Source of the DNA: JANQEU01 sp965228045
GTDB lineage: Bacteria > Bacteroidota > Bacteroidia > Cytophagales > Cyclobacteriaceae
Length of the DNA stretch: 64,000 nt
Direction of reading: 5' to 3'
NCBI GenBank assembly: GCA_965228045.1
Contig: OZ245789.1
Coordinates: 3,844,001 to 3,908,000, forward strand
Shown here one piece after another: positions 16,980-24,889 of the stretch; position 1 is the first letter of the stretch, and every line of letters starts with the position of its first letter. The notes under the pieces are model-generated. The model was not told where the DNA came from. It searched no databases and saw only the letters and a list, made by a program, of their open reading frames with translations. Made by a program: the position numbers and the translations under genes.

Positions 16980-18038
16980 ATGAAGAAATTATCAAAAATA
17001 TCTCTGTTGTTTTTCATAATTACGGCAACAGTTTATAAGGCATCAGCACAGGACGGACTTGATTTAAACTCTGTTCTTCAAGCCGGAGTAGCAGATGCCA
17101 AAGTCATGACAGAAAAATACATGGAACCTGCATTTGTTGGTTTTGGATATTCAATGAACAGTGGATGGTACAATACCGGAGCGCCGCACAAGCTTCTTGG
17201 GTTTGATATCACGGCAGGAATGTCTCTTGCCATCATCCCAAACAGTGCCAAAACCTATAGCTTCAATAATGCGGATTATACAAATGTAAGATTGCAGGAT
17301 GAAGGAATAAGCTCTGCTCTGGTTCCAACCGTATTCGGTGAAAATCTGGGAGCAGATGATCTCCCACAGCTATCCTTCCTGGATGCTACCGATATAGATG
17401 GAGACGGAATTACAGATGAGGAGGTCATTAACATCAATGCTCCTACTGGAATTGGCATTGAAGAAGCCGATTGGTACCCCATATCCCGAGCAGCTGTCCC
17501 TGCGCCATATGCACAAATTGGTATTGGTCTTATTAAGGGTACAGAAATTAAACTTAGGATAATCCCTGAGCAAAATTTTGATGGCGTTACCGTTGGGTCT
17601 TTTGGGTTTGGCGTTCTTCATGACGTTAAGCAATGGGTTCCTGGTATGTCTTTACTTCCTTTTGACCTTTCCGGGTTTTTCGGGTATAACAGATACAATG
17701 TATCGTTTCTGATGGACGAAGCAAATAATCAGAGGGCGGACCTTGCCATTGGTGGTACTACACTTCAGGGTATTATATCCAAGAAATTGGCCATTCTAAC
17801 GGTATATGCCGGTTTAGGTATCATGACCACAAGTACCAATTTCGATATGACGGGTAGCTTTCCTGTAGATTTTCAGGACGAACCGTTGGAAGATCCTCTT
17901 AGCTTCAGATTCTCTACCGGTGGAGCCAGAGCAAATATTGGTGCCAGGTTGAAATTGCTTTTCTTAACTGTCCACGCCGAATATGCCTTACAGAAATACA
18001 ACACGCTGACATTAGGTGTGGGAATTAGTGTCCGATAA
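16980..18038 (+). CDS. DUF6588-like secreted/outer-membrane beta-barrel protein
   Basis: The 352-residue protein has a signal peptide (cleavage after 'ATVYKASA', about residue 23). The mature region starts 'YMEPAFVGFGYSMNSGWYNT' and 'HKLLGFDITAGMSLAIIP', which I recognise as the DUF6588 pattern of Bacteroidota. Its later part consists of amphipathic strands ('GFGVLHDVKQWVPGM', 'LLFLTVHAEYALQKYNTLTL') ending 'GVGISVR', like an outer-membrane beta-barrel. Between them is a calcium-binding-like 'DIDGDGITDEE' segment. It follows the lipoprotein gene by 32 bases and is followed by a strong terminator. Confidence 0.75.
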   Translation: MKKLSKISLLFFIITATVYKASAQDGLDLNSVLQAGVADAKVMTEKYMEPAFVGFGYSMNSGWYNTGAPHKLLGFDITAGMSLAIIPNSAKTYSFNNADYTNVRLQDEGISSALVPTVFGENLGADDLPQLSFLDATDIDGDGITDEEVININAPTGIGIEEADWYPISRAAVPAPYAQIGIGLIKGTEIKLRIIPEQNFDGVTVGSFGFGVLHDVKQWVPGMSLLPFDLSGFFGYNRYNVSFLMDEANNQRADLAIGGTTLQGIISKKLAILTVYAGLGIMTTSTNFDMTGSFPVDFQDEPLEDPLSFRFSTGGARANIGARLKLLFLTVHAEYALQKYNTLTLGVGISVR

Positions 18039-18064
18039 TAAAAAATCACAAATATCATACAACG

Positions 18065-18094
18065 AAAAAGCCCCGCGATGCGGGGCTTTTTCTT
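18065..18094 (+). terminator. Rho-independent terminator after the DUF6588-like gene
   Basis: GCCCCGC and GCGGGGC form a perfect seven-pair GC-rich stem with a GAT loop at 18070-18086. It is flanked by AAAAA upstream and TTTTT downstream, so the stem can extend. It lies 30 bases after the stop at 18038. Confidence 0.9.
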
Positions 18095-18188
18095 TAAGTT
18101 GTCAAACAGGTGTATGAATAAAAATTTGTGTTATGCTTTAATTTATACAATTTCATCCTAAAAAGTAACCTTCTAACCGGAAATAAAA

Positions 18189-18653
18189 TTGGTAAAAGTA
18201 CTATTTGTGTGTCTTGGAAATATCTGCAGATCCCCCATGGCAGAAGCCATCTTCAACCATAAAGTCAAAAAAAGAGGGTTAATAGAAAAATTTCAGGCCG
18301 ATTCTGCAGGTACAGCCGGATATCATATCGGCTCTCCTCCGGACCATAGAACCATACAGGTATTGAGAAATCAAGAAATTAGGGTCTTTCATTCCGGTCG
18401 TCAGCTTCATGAAAGGGATGGTATTGATTTTGATTACATCATTGGTCTGGATCGTCACAATTACGAGAATATCAAAACACTACTACCAGATCATAAGGGT
18501 GTACACCTGATGCGAGAATTTGATGCATCCGGAAAGAACAAAGATGTGCCCGATCCTTATTATGGTGACATATCTGATTTTGAAGGCGTCTATGAAATCC
18601 TATCGCGTTCTATTGATTCATTCATCGATTATTTGTCTGAAAGACACAAGTAG
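18189..18653 (+). CDS. Low-molecular-weight protein-tyrosine-phosphatase family
   Basis: The 154-residue protein starts at TTG 18189, directly before the active-site loop C8-LGNIC-R14-S ('VCLGNICRSPMAEAIF'), the CX5R(S) signature. The general acid is D122 in 'VPDPYYGD'. The short N-terminus leaves no alternative start. Family members dephosphorylate phosphotyrosine, but several bacterial ones act on sugar-phosphate adducts. It lies upstream of a fructosamine-kinase homologue (19950-20819), with two paralogous unknown genes between, which suggests the deglycation role rather than tyrosine dephosphorylation. That role is inference from context. Confidence 0.92.
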   Translation: MVKVLFVCLGNICRSPMAEAIFNHKVKKRGLIEKFQADSAGTAGYHIGSPPDHRTIQVLRNQEIRVFHSGRQLHERDGIDFDYIIGLDRHNYENIKTLLPDHKGVHLMREFDASGKNKDVPDPYYGDISDFEGVYEILSRSIDSFIDYLSERHK

Positions 18654-18763
18654 CAGTCTGCAAAGCGTCTATATTTTGTCTACAACTTCCACATTAATAT
18701 GATTCCGCTTTTTTGTCCGATGGCACCATGTGAATATTGTAGCTCATTAAGCGCTAAACACAC

Positions 18764-19354
18764 ATGGTCGAATCAGCTACTAAAACAAAACATCAGATTA
18801 AGGGAACAGCCTTACTCTCTTTAAAGGATTTCTGTATTCATCAGGGAATAGAACCCCTTTTTGATACAGCTGTTTCCAGTTGCGGAATGGATAACACCCG
18901 ATTCCTTGCCAGCCAATGGTATGACGGAGAATCGTATTTAAAAATGTGCGAATATCTGGCATTCAAATCCAGAAAGAGTACAAAAGGATTCATAGTCGAG
19001 TTATCGGCTCATACCGCAAAGAACGACTTGAATGGAGTATACAGGGCTATTCTTCGAGTCACCGGGGTCAAGATCATTTTATCAAAACTTCCGGTATTGG
19101 CAAGTTCCTACACCGATTACATAAAATCCAGCGTCATCCTAAACGAGAAACAGGAATATCATATTGAGTTTATTACTCCTTCAAAATTTTTTGACCTTAC
19201 GACCTGGAATTTTGAAGGTGCGGTGAGTTCGATGCTGAAGGTCTTCAATCACAGGGTTTCTAAGTTCAGTGTCATTTCAAAATCGAAATTTGAAAAAGAG
19301 GGCGAATCCTATACCAAGGGCATCTGTCAATTAAAATATGAGCCAGTTTCCTGA
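18764..19354 (+). CDS. Unrecognised protein, first of a tandem paralogous pair (possible H-NOX/V4R/DUF2378-like fold)
   Basis: I do not firmly recognise this 196-residue protein. It has no signal or membrane segment. The N-terminal half is helical ('KGTALLSLKDFCIHQGIEPL', then 'SYLKMCEYLA'), followed by 'LNGVYRAILRVTGVKIILSK', and the C-terminal half ends with a helix plus strands ('GAVSSMLKVFNHRVSKFSVI'). This order resembles the ligand-binding fold shared by H-NOX, V4R and DUF2378 proteins. No proximal heme histidine is apparent. The neighbouring gene six bases downstream has the same layout (D-x-YLK-x-CE-x-A match), so the two look like a tandem duplication. The fold is a low-confidence inference. 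Confidence 0.6.
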   Translation: MVESATKTKHQIKGTALLSLKDFCIHQGIEPLFDTAVSSCGMDNTRFLASQWYDGESYLKMCEYLAFKSRKSTKGFIVELSAHTAKNDLNGVYRAILRVTGVKIILSKLPVLASSYTDYIKSSVILNEKQEYHIEFITPSKFFDLTTWNFEGAVSSMLKVFNHRVSKFSVISKSKFEKEGESYTKGICQLKYEPVS

Positions 19355-19360
19355 GGAAAT

Positions 19361-19906
19361 ATGGTAATCACCAGAAGTAAAAACCAGATTCTAATGGACG
19401 ATAAGAATTTGGAACGTTATTGCCTGCATACTTGCACGGAGCACCTGTATGAATGGGCCTCTTTTATATCCGAACATCACCAATCCCGGAAGTTGATCGA
19501 CCAGGATCTCTATCTTAAGAAATGTGAGCGCATAGCCGAAAATACCGGTTTAAATCTGGAAAGCTTCCTTTCGGAAGTCTATAGCTTTGGTATGGAATCA
19601 AATCAGAATTGGATAACCAGATCAATTACCCTGATACTTGGTTTGGACAGATTTCTGAAAAATTCACTTGATGCCCTGGCCAGTCAATCCAACTCATTTA
19701 CTCTAAATTTTGTGACATCTGAACAGGGTGATTACTCGATATTTTATCAACCAGTCCAGGACACCGAAATACTTTTAAGGTCAGGAATAAGAGGCATATT
19801 TAAAGCTGCATCAAGAATCTTTGATGGAATTCACTTCACAGTAAAGCACTCATCAACAGACAAAGGCTCTATGCACTTTATTGAATTCAATAAGTTCAAA
19901 AACTGA
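19361..19906 (+). CDS. Unrecognised protein, second of the tandem paralogous pair
   Basis: The 181-residue product shares its plan with the preceding gene: 'DQDLYLKKCERIAENTGLNL' aligns with 'ESYLKMCEYLAFKS' there, and 'SGIRGIFKAASRIFDGIHFT' aligns with the C-terminal 'EGAVSSMLKVFNHRVSKFSV' helix. The C-terminal strand-helix-strand pattern recalls H-NOX-type domains, but no heme ligand stands out. It is soluble and has no catalytic motif I can name. Only six bases separate it from the upstream paralogue, so they are one transcript, and the fructosamine kinase gene follows 43 bases later. The two may form a heterodimeric sensor or regulator, which is inference. Confidence 0.6.
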   Translation: MVITRSKNQILMDDKNLERYCLHTCTEHLYEWASFISEHHQSRKLIDQDLYLKKCERIAENTGLNLESFLSEVYSFGMESNQNWITRSITLILGLDRFLKNSLDALASQSNSFTLNFVTSEQGDYSIFYQPVQDTEILLRSGIRGIFKAASRIFDGIHFTVKHSSTDKGSMHFIEFNKFKN

Positions 19907-19949
19907 AAGTATCTTTTGATTAGTCCCTATCGCTTCGGAAATTTCAGGC

Positions 19950-20819
19950 ATGGAGGATCTGTCATTCTATGAATCGATCATTTTTCAGGTAACAGGTCAG
20001 GAGCAGGAAGTACTAAGTGCCCGATCTGCGTCTGGCGGATGTATCAATAACGGGGCATCCGTCAAAACCGAAAGGCATCACTTTTTTATAAAATGGAATT
20101 CCTTCAGCCAGCATGACTTTTTCGAGATGGAGGCTCTCGGTTTGAGATTATTGTGCGATTGTCGAGTGATCCGAATCCCGGAGATGATCAGCCATGGAAC
20201 CTATTTAAACAGGCAGTACCTGGTGTTGGAACATGTAGAAACCGGGGCACCTTCGGCCAATTTCTGGGAAAAATTTGGAATAGCACTTGCCCGACTTCAT
20301 GGATATGGAATTGACAGATACGGCTTTGAATGCGATAATTACATCGGTAAACTACCCCAAAAAAACAACTGGAATGATAGCTGGATAGACTTCTTCATAG
20401 AAAATAGACTGCACGCTCAATTAGGTCTTGCTTCTTACCATAATTTGATAGATCCCTCCACTGCCAGGAAATTCGAAAGTCTGTATGCAAAGCTACCTGG
20501 TATATTGGCGGAGGAGCCTCCCTCACTGCTTCACGGCGATCTTTGGAGCGGCAATTATATGGTCGATCATCAGGGAGATCCTGTGCTAATTGATCCAGCT
20601 GTCTATTATGGAAATCGTGAAATCGAACTGGCATTCACAAAATTATTTGGAGGATTCGATAAAAAATTCTATTCGGCCTATCAGGCGGAATACCCTTTAA
20701 CAGAAGGGTTTATGGATAGAATGGATATATATAATTTGTATCCATTATTAGTTCACCTAAATCTATTTGGTACATCTTACCTTGGCAGCATCCAACAGAT
20801 TCTGAGGAGATACGTCTAA
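19950..20819 (+). CDS. Fructosamine kinase family protein (ribulosamine/erythrulosamine 3-kinase-like)
   Basis: The 289-residue protein belongs to the FN3K family, a branch of the APH/protein-kinase-like fold. The catalytic loop is 'HGDLWSGN' at residues 195-202 and the metal-binding segment 'IDPAVYYG' at 214-221; the N-lobe has 'FFIKWN' with the ATP-contacting Lys 48, and 'LVLEHVETG' forms the hinge. These kinases phosphorylate ketoamines on glycated proteins so that the sugar falls off. Bacterial homologues prefer ribulosamines and erythrulosamines. The upstream LMW phosphatase would fit removal of the terminal phosphate beforehand. The gene is followed 38 bases later by fbp. Confidence 0.9.
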   Translation: MEDLSFYESIIFQVTGQEQEVLSARSASGGCINNGASVKTERHHFFIKWNSFSQHDFFEMEALGLRLLCDCRVIRIPEMISHGTYLNRQYLVLEHVETGAPSANFWEKFGIALARLHGYGIDRYGFECDNYIGKLPQKNNWNDSWIDFFIENRLHAQLGLASYHNLIDPSTARKFESLYAKLPGILAEEPPSLLHGDLWSGNYMVDHQGDPVLIDPAVYYGNREIELAFTKLFGGFDKKFYSAYQAEYPLTEGFMDRMDIYNLYPLLVHLNLFGTSYLGSIQQILRRYV

Positions 20820-20857
20820 TCTGGCTATCTTAGCCCTACCCCAAACACCCCAAGAAG

Positions 20858-21868
20858 ATGAATTCCAATTTAGGCCTGCCGATTGGCACAACCCTCGATC
20901 GATTTATAAAAAAGCGTCAGGATGAATTTCCTTTTGCCACCGGAGAGCTGTCCCAATTACTCAGAGACATTGCACTGGCTGGTAAAATCATTAATCAGGA
21001 AGTCAACCGTGCAGGCTTGCTCGATGTAGTTGGCAAAGCAGGAGACGACAATATCCAGGGGGAAGAACAACAAAAACTTGATGTAATCGCTAACATTCGG
21101 TTTCGAAGAGCACTGGAAAATGGAGGTCAGGTTTGTGCCATTGTCAGTGAGGAAGACGAGGAGATTATACACCTTGACCCGGATTGCAAATATGTAGTGG
21201 CCATAGACCCCCTTGATGGATCTTCCAATATAGATGTCAACGTTTCAATTGGTACTATTTTCTCGATATACCGAAGAATATCCGCAACCGGAACAAAAGT
21301 CACGAATGAGGACATACTTCAAAAAGGAACAGAACAGATAGCCGCAGGTTATATCCTTTATGGAAGTTCTACAATGCTCGTGTATACCACAGGCCATGGC
21401 GTATATGGTTTTACACTCGAACCAACCCTTGGAGAATTTGTACTTTCCCATGGTAACATGAGATGTCCATCGGATGGAAATATATACTCGATCAATGAAG
21501 GTCCCTGGCATTCATTCTCTGAAAAGACCAGAAAATACATAGAGGAATGTAAGCAAGAAGGAATTAGTGCCCGATACATTGGGTCATTAGTGGCCGATTT
21601 TCATAGAAATCTCTTAAAAGGAGGTATCTATATCTATCCTGCGTCCACCAAAGCTCCTATCGGAAAGCTTCGGCTATTGTACGAATGTAATGCACTTGCA
21701 TTCATAGCAGAACAAGCAGGAGGTATGGCGCTGGATGGGAGAAGAAGAATTTTGGAAATAGAACCAAAAGAATTTCACCAAAGAACTCCATTTTACATAG
21801 GTTCAAAAAATATGGTGAAAAGAGCGAGTCAATTTCTCAGAGAACAATCTGCGGATGTTAATATGTGA
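20858..21868 (+). CDS. fbp: Class I fructose-1,6-bisphosphatase
   Basis: The 336-residue protein matches class I FBPase throughout. It shows the metal-binding sites 'IVSEEDEE' and 'DPLDGSSN' (residues 117-124), 'NVSIGTIFSIY', 'ARYIGSLVADFHRNLLKGGI' and the substrate-binding 'KLRLLYECNALAFIAEQAGG'. It hydrolyses fructose 1,6-bisphosphate to fructose 6-phosphate, the gluconeogenic step. Its last 11 bases overlap the convergent acylphosphatase gene. It lies 38 bases after the fructosamine kinase gene on the same strand and may be co-transcribed with it. Confidence 0.96.
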   Translation: MNSNLGLPIGTTLDRFIKKRQDEFPFATGELSQLLRDIALAGKIINQEVNRAGLLDVVGKAGDDNIQGEEQQKLDVIANIRFRRALENGGQVCAIVSEEDEEIIHLDPDCKYVVAIDPLDGSSNIDVNVSIGTIFSIYRRISATGTKVTNEDILQKGTEQIAAGYILYGSSTMLVYTTGHGVYGFTLEPTLGEFVLSHGNMRCPSDGNIYSINEGPWHSFSEKTRKYIEECKQEGISARYIGSLVADFHRNLLKGGIYIYPASTKAPIGKLRLLYECNALAFIAEQAGGMALDGRRRILEIEPKEFHQRTPFYIGSKNMVKRASQFLREQSADVNM

Positions 21869-22154
21869 TCTCAAAAGAGGCAGGAATGGTTGAAGAGGCA
21901 GGAATGGTTGAGCCAGCCTCCAGCCATGTTTCCTTCACATTAGTTACCGAAGCCTGAGATGGTCCGGAATGGCACCATTTGATGAAAGGAAGTAATTGGT
22001 CTTTGGTGCCAAAGGCCTCAATTAAAACATCCCCATTTGGCTCATTTTTTACCCATCCGGTGATGCCAAGTGCATCAGCTTGTTCTTTTGTTGTCGCCCT
22101 GAAAAAAACGCCCTGAACTCTGCCGGTGCATCTAATGCTAACCCGGTCAATCAA
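21858..22154 (-). CDS. acyP: Acylphosphatase
   Basis: The protein has the acylphosphatase signature 'GRVQGVFFR', whose last Arg binds phosphate, and 'GWVKNEPNG', whose Asn is catalytic, followed by 'DVLIEAFG'. It hydrolyses acyl phosphates such as carbamoyl phosphate or 1,3-bisphosphoglycerate. The start chosen is TTG at 22154, which overlaps the TGA of the upstream gene (TTGA coupling); a TTG at 22178 would lengthen it by eight residues but increase the overlap to 28 bases. The C-terminus is unusual: an 18-base tandem duplication near the stop doubles a six-residue motif just before the final strand ('STIPASSTIPASFEITY'). Confidence 0.9.
   Translation of the reverse strand: MIDRVSIRCTGRVQGVFFRATTKEQADALGITGWVKNEPNGDVLIEAFGTKDQLLPFIKWCHSGPSQASVTNVKETWLEAGSTIPASSTIPASFEITY
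21876..21911. repeat. 18-bp tandem duplication inside the acylphosphatase 3' end
   Basis: The unit AGAGGCAGGAATGGTTGA occurs twice without gap or mismatch, at 21876-21893 and 21894-21911. Being a multiple of three it keeps the reading frame and adds six residues. Perfect identity suggests a recent replication-slippage event. Confidence 0.95.
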
Positions 22155-22519
22155 TGTTTCATCTGACACTCTTTGCAAAACTTTTGTTTTCCCGGGGGCC
22201 TTTTTACCGGTGGCTTTTTATGACCGAAATAAAGTGGATCGCTGTATTGAGGTTTTTCTGCAAGCTTAGCCGCCCTTCTTTTACGCCTTTCGATTTTGCG
22301 CATGTTCTCCCGAAATTGCTCTACTTCCGTTTTATTGCCTCCAAAAAGTCGTTTGAAGAATCCTTCCTTTTTGCTCTCCCTTTGGACCGACTCGAACCTT
22401 GGTTTTCCGCTCAAAGCGTACTCACTTTTAGGCGTGGGATCAACATCCCTTGTACTTTGTCCGTGTAACAGAGAACCAAAAAACAGAATAAATACTATTG
22501 TTATTAAACCTCTTATCAT
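22151..22519 (-). CDS. Small basic exported protein, Bacteroidota-specific family
   Basis: The 122-residue protein has a signal peptide ('LITIVFILFFGSLLHGQ', cleaved after about residue 20). The mature part is very basic with a coiled stretch 'NMRKIERRKRRAAKLAEK' and a C-terminal motif 'PQYSDPLYFGHKKPPVKRP' ending in 'KFCKECQMKH'. I recall this tail as conserved in uncharacterised Bacteroidota proteins encoded beside acylphosphatase-type genes, but no function is known. The paired CxxC could bind metal. Its stop overlaps the acylphosphatase start, so the two are coupled. Confidence 0.75.
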   Translation of the reverse strand: MIRGLITIVFILFFGSLLHGQSTRDVDPTPKSEYALSGKPRFESVQRESKKEGFFKRLFGGNKTEVEQFRENMRKIERRKRRAAKLAEKPQYSDPLYFGHKKPPVKRPPGKQKFCKECQMKH

Positions 22520-22663
22520 AATTCACATACCTTAACAATTAGTCAACGAAATGAGTGCTATTTATTGTTTTGCGCCCATTTCATACCTCAAAACTAGGAA
22601 TTCTTATAGTTCTTCAATAAAAATTAGCTGCTAATCCAATTTGGATTGTCTTATTTTCGTAAA

Positions 22664-23245
22664 ATGAGGCATTTCTCCTTTCTGATGATCATGATAATCG
22701 TAGTGTGTGCCGGTCGGGCTCAGGAAATACCAGAAGGCGAATTCTTCAGGCGCATGGATCTCGGAGAAGATCTAATGAACCAGGGGGATTACGAAGCAGC
22801 TCAGGATGAATTTCTTTACATTTTAAAAAACAAAGAAGTCCTACCCACTAATCTCGCTTACTTGTTTGGTCGAAACAGTTATCATCTGAATCAGTTTAAA
22901 CAAAGCATCAATTGGCTTAATAAATACCTTCAGATAAAAGGCACAAAAGGTCAATATCATAATGATGCTGTCAAATATCTACACATGGCAGAAGAGAAAT
23001 ACCTGGCCATACAGCGGTCTAAAAACAAATCGGCTATTTCCAATCTAAACGCTAACTCTTATGATTGCGGAGGGCTGGATAAAATGATTTGTCCGGTGTG
23101 TAAAGGCAATGGTGTGATTGTCACTCAGGGACCCTTTGGAAATACCTACAAAACCTGTCCGTACTCAGCAGGCGAGTCCTTTCTGTCCTGTGATGAATAC
23201 AATGACTTTATGAGTGGCATAATGGAACCTAAACTTAGTAACTGA
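22664..23245 (+). CDS. Exported TPR protein with a C-terminal zinc-ribbon-like segment
   Basis: From ATG 22664 the product has 193 residues and a signal peptide ending near 'CAGRAQ'. TPR-like helices follow ('DLGEDLMNQGDYEAAQDEFL', 'FGRNSYHLNQFKQSINWLNK'). The last 55 residues contain several Cys: 'CGGLDKMICPVCKGNGVIV', then 'KTCPYSAGESFLSCDEYNDF'. The CPVCKGNG resembles one half of a DnaJ-type zinc finger. An upstream TTG at 22646 would lie over the TATTTTCG promoter-like box at 22652-22659. Function unknown; I would expect a periplasmic or surface-associated protein. Confidence 0.7.
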   Translation: MRHFSFLMIMIIVVCAGRAQEIPEGEFFRRMDLGEDLMNQGDYEAAQDEFLYILKNKEVLPTNLAYLFGRNSYHLNQFKQSINWLNKYLQIKGTKGQYHNDAVKYLHMAEEKYLAIQRSKNKSAISNLNANSYDCGGLDKMICPVCKGNGVIVTQGPFGNTYKTCPYSAGESFLSCDEYNDFMSGIMEPKLSN

Positions 23246-23252
23246 TCGCCTG

Positions 23253-24383
23253 TCAGGACAATCGGTCTCGAAAATCCTCATAGCCAAACTCCTTAATAAG
23301 CTTAAATGATCCATCCGATTTGATCATTCCTATACCAGGATGAGCCACCCCATTGAATGTATTGGACTTGACCATGGTATAATGAATCATATCCTCAAAG
23401 ATTATCGAATCACCTACCTGCAATGGATTATCGAAGCCATATTCTTCAAGGAAATCCCCGGCCAGACAACTAACCCCTCCGATTCTATACTTATATCGGG
23501 TATTATGAGGTTCTCTCGAAGCTCCTGAAATGATCGGTCGATATGGCATTTCCAGGCAATCTGGCATGTGACAGGTAAAAGATATGTCACAAATTGCGGT
23601 CTTCGTGCCACCATTTTGAATGATATCCAGAACATGACTACAAAGAAATCCAGTCTGCCAGGCTATAGCAGCACCCGGCTCAAGGATAACCTTCACATCA
23701 TGTTTTTTCCTGAATTTTGTTAGAATTTCGATCAAAAGATCCAGATCATAATCGCTCCTGGTCATTAGATGTCCCCCACCCATATTTACCCAATCAACTT
23801 TGTCCAGAAAACTGCCAAATTTATAAGTGAAGTTTTCAAGAACTCGTTCAAGTGAGGACGCTGACGATTCACAAAGTACATGGAAATGCAATCCGGAAAT
23901 TTCTTTCGGCAAAGTAGATGGCATCTCAGAAATTGTCATGCCTAAGCGGGATTTAGGATCAGCTGGATTATACAGCGGAGTAGAAACGTCCGACCATTCC
24001 GGATTCACTCTCAACCCCACCTGGAGACCATCAGGAATTTGTTTTTCATATCTAAGGAATTGATCCAGTGAATTGAAGGTCAGGTAGCTGGAATTTCCGG
24101 CTACCGCATCAAAAGTATTAGGATCGTATGCCACACAATATGTATGAGCCTTTTCATGAAATTCATTGACAGCTAACTGTACCTCATTGTAGGAACTTGC
24201 AGTGACACCACCCAAATACTCCTTTACAATTGGGAAAACAGACCACATAGCGAACCCCTTGAAGGCAAGTATGATTTCTACACCCGCTTCAGTCTGGACT
24301 CTGGCAATCTTCTCCAGGTTTTTCCGAAGCTTATTTTCCTCCAGGACATAACATGGAGAGGGAATTTCCTTGGGTAAATTCAT
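23253..24383 (-). CDS. nspC: Carboxynorspermidine/carboxyspermidine decarboxylase
   Basis: The 376-residue protein is a fold-III PLP decarboxylase. It begins 'PSPCYVLEENKLRKNLEKI'; K42 in 'IILAFKGFAMW' is the Schiff-base lysine, 'GLHFHVLCESSASSLE' is the family's characteristic block, 'VNMGGGHLMTRSDYD' binds the PLP phosphate, and 'EPGAAIAWQTGFL' lies near the active site. It removes CO2 from carboxynorspermidine or carboxyspermidine to give norspermidine or spermidine. It is the last gene of a three-gene operon with carboxynorspermidine synthase, overlapping the DinB-fold gene by four bases. Confidence 0.93.
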   Translation of the reverse strand: MNLPKEIPSPCYVLEENKLRKNLEKIARVQTEAGVEIILAFKGFAMWSVFPIVKEYLGGVTASSYNEVQLAVNEFHEKAHTYCVAYDPNTFDAVAGNSSYLTFNSLDQFLRYEKQIPDGLQVGLRVNPEWSDVSTPLYNPADPKSRLGMTISEMPSTLPKEISGLHFHVLCESSASSLERVLENFTYKFGSFLDKVDWVNMGGGHLMTRSDYDLDLLIEILTKFRKKHDVKVILEPGAAIAWQTGFLCSHVLDIIQNGGTKTAICDISFTCHMPDCLEMPYRPIISGASREPHNTRYKYRIGGVSCLAGDFLEEYGFDNPLQVGDSIIFEDMIHYTMVKSNTFNGVAHPGIGMIKSDGSFKLIKEFGYEDFRDRLS

Positions 24384-24889
24384 CCCTGAACGAGATACTT
24401 TTCTCTGATAATACGGATATGATGTGCCATATGACCTGCTGTGACATACCCCACCATCCGGGGAGTAAACGTATAGCCATTTGCCACACCCTTGTTTTCA
24501 AGTTCTTCCTGCGTTAATGAACTAAAGAAGTCAATGGTCGACACCCTCACATTCCTTAATTCAGTCATAAGATCTTTTAAAGGTCTGTGTCTGTAATGCT
24601 TAGCGTAATCTTCCTGTTCAAAACCAGGTAATTCTTTAGGCTCCTTCCGGGCCAATGAAACCGCCCTGAAAACAAAAACTCTTTCGGAGTCAATGATGTG
24701 TTGAATTAATACCGAAAGAGACCATTTACCCTCAGCGTATGCATGTCCCCCCTGGTTCTCCGGAAGCGGGTCTATCACAGAACTCATTTCCTCAATGGTG
24801 TCATGAAGTAAGTCTACAATCTCACCATCAGGAATGGCTCTAATATAGTTACGATAAAATTCCGGGAAAATCTCTATATCCGGTTTCAT
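24380..24889 (-). CDS. DinB-family (DinB_2) putative metal-dependent enzyme
   Basis: The 169-residue protein is a four-helix DinB-fold protein. The metal triad is H64 ('LIQHIIDSERV'), H153 and H157 ('AGHMAHHIRIIREKY'). 'EGKWSLSVLIQHI' is the classic DinB_2 start of helix 2. DinB-fold proteins include bacillithiol transferases and many uncharacterised thiol-dependent enzymes. Both ends overlap neighbours by four bases (ATGA), so it is translationally locked between the two carboxynorspermidine enzymes. Its position suggests a role in polyamine or thiol-polyamine metabolism, which is inference. Confidence 0.88.
   Translation of the reverse strand: MKPDIEIFPEFYRNYIRAIPDGEIVDLLHDTIEEMSSVIDPLPENQGGHAYAEGKWSLSVLIQHIIDSERVFVFRAVSLARKEPKELPGFEQEDYAKHYRHRPLKDLMTELRNVRVSTIDFFSSLTQEELENKGVANGYTFTPRMVGYVTAGHMAHHIRIIREKYLVQG

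Noticed and set aside
18654..18763. Gap before the paralogue pair considered for a riboswitch
   Set aside because: No conserved riboswitch core or stable extended hairpin could be recognised.
21876..21911. 18-bp tandem repeat considered as CRISPR-like or a VNTR array
   Set aside because: Only two copies with no spacers, inside a coding sequence; an in-frame slippage duplication explains it.
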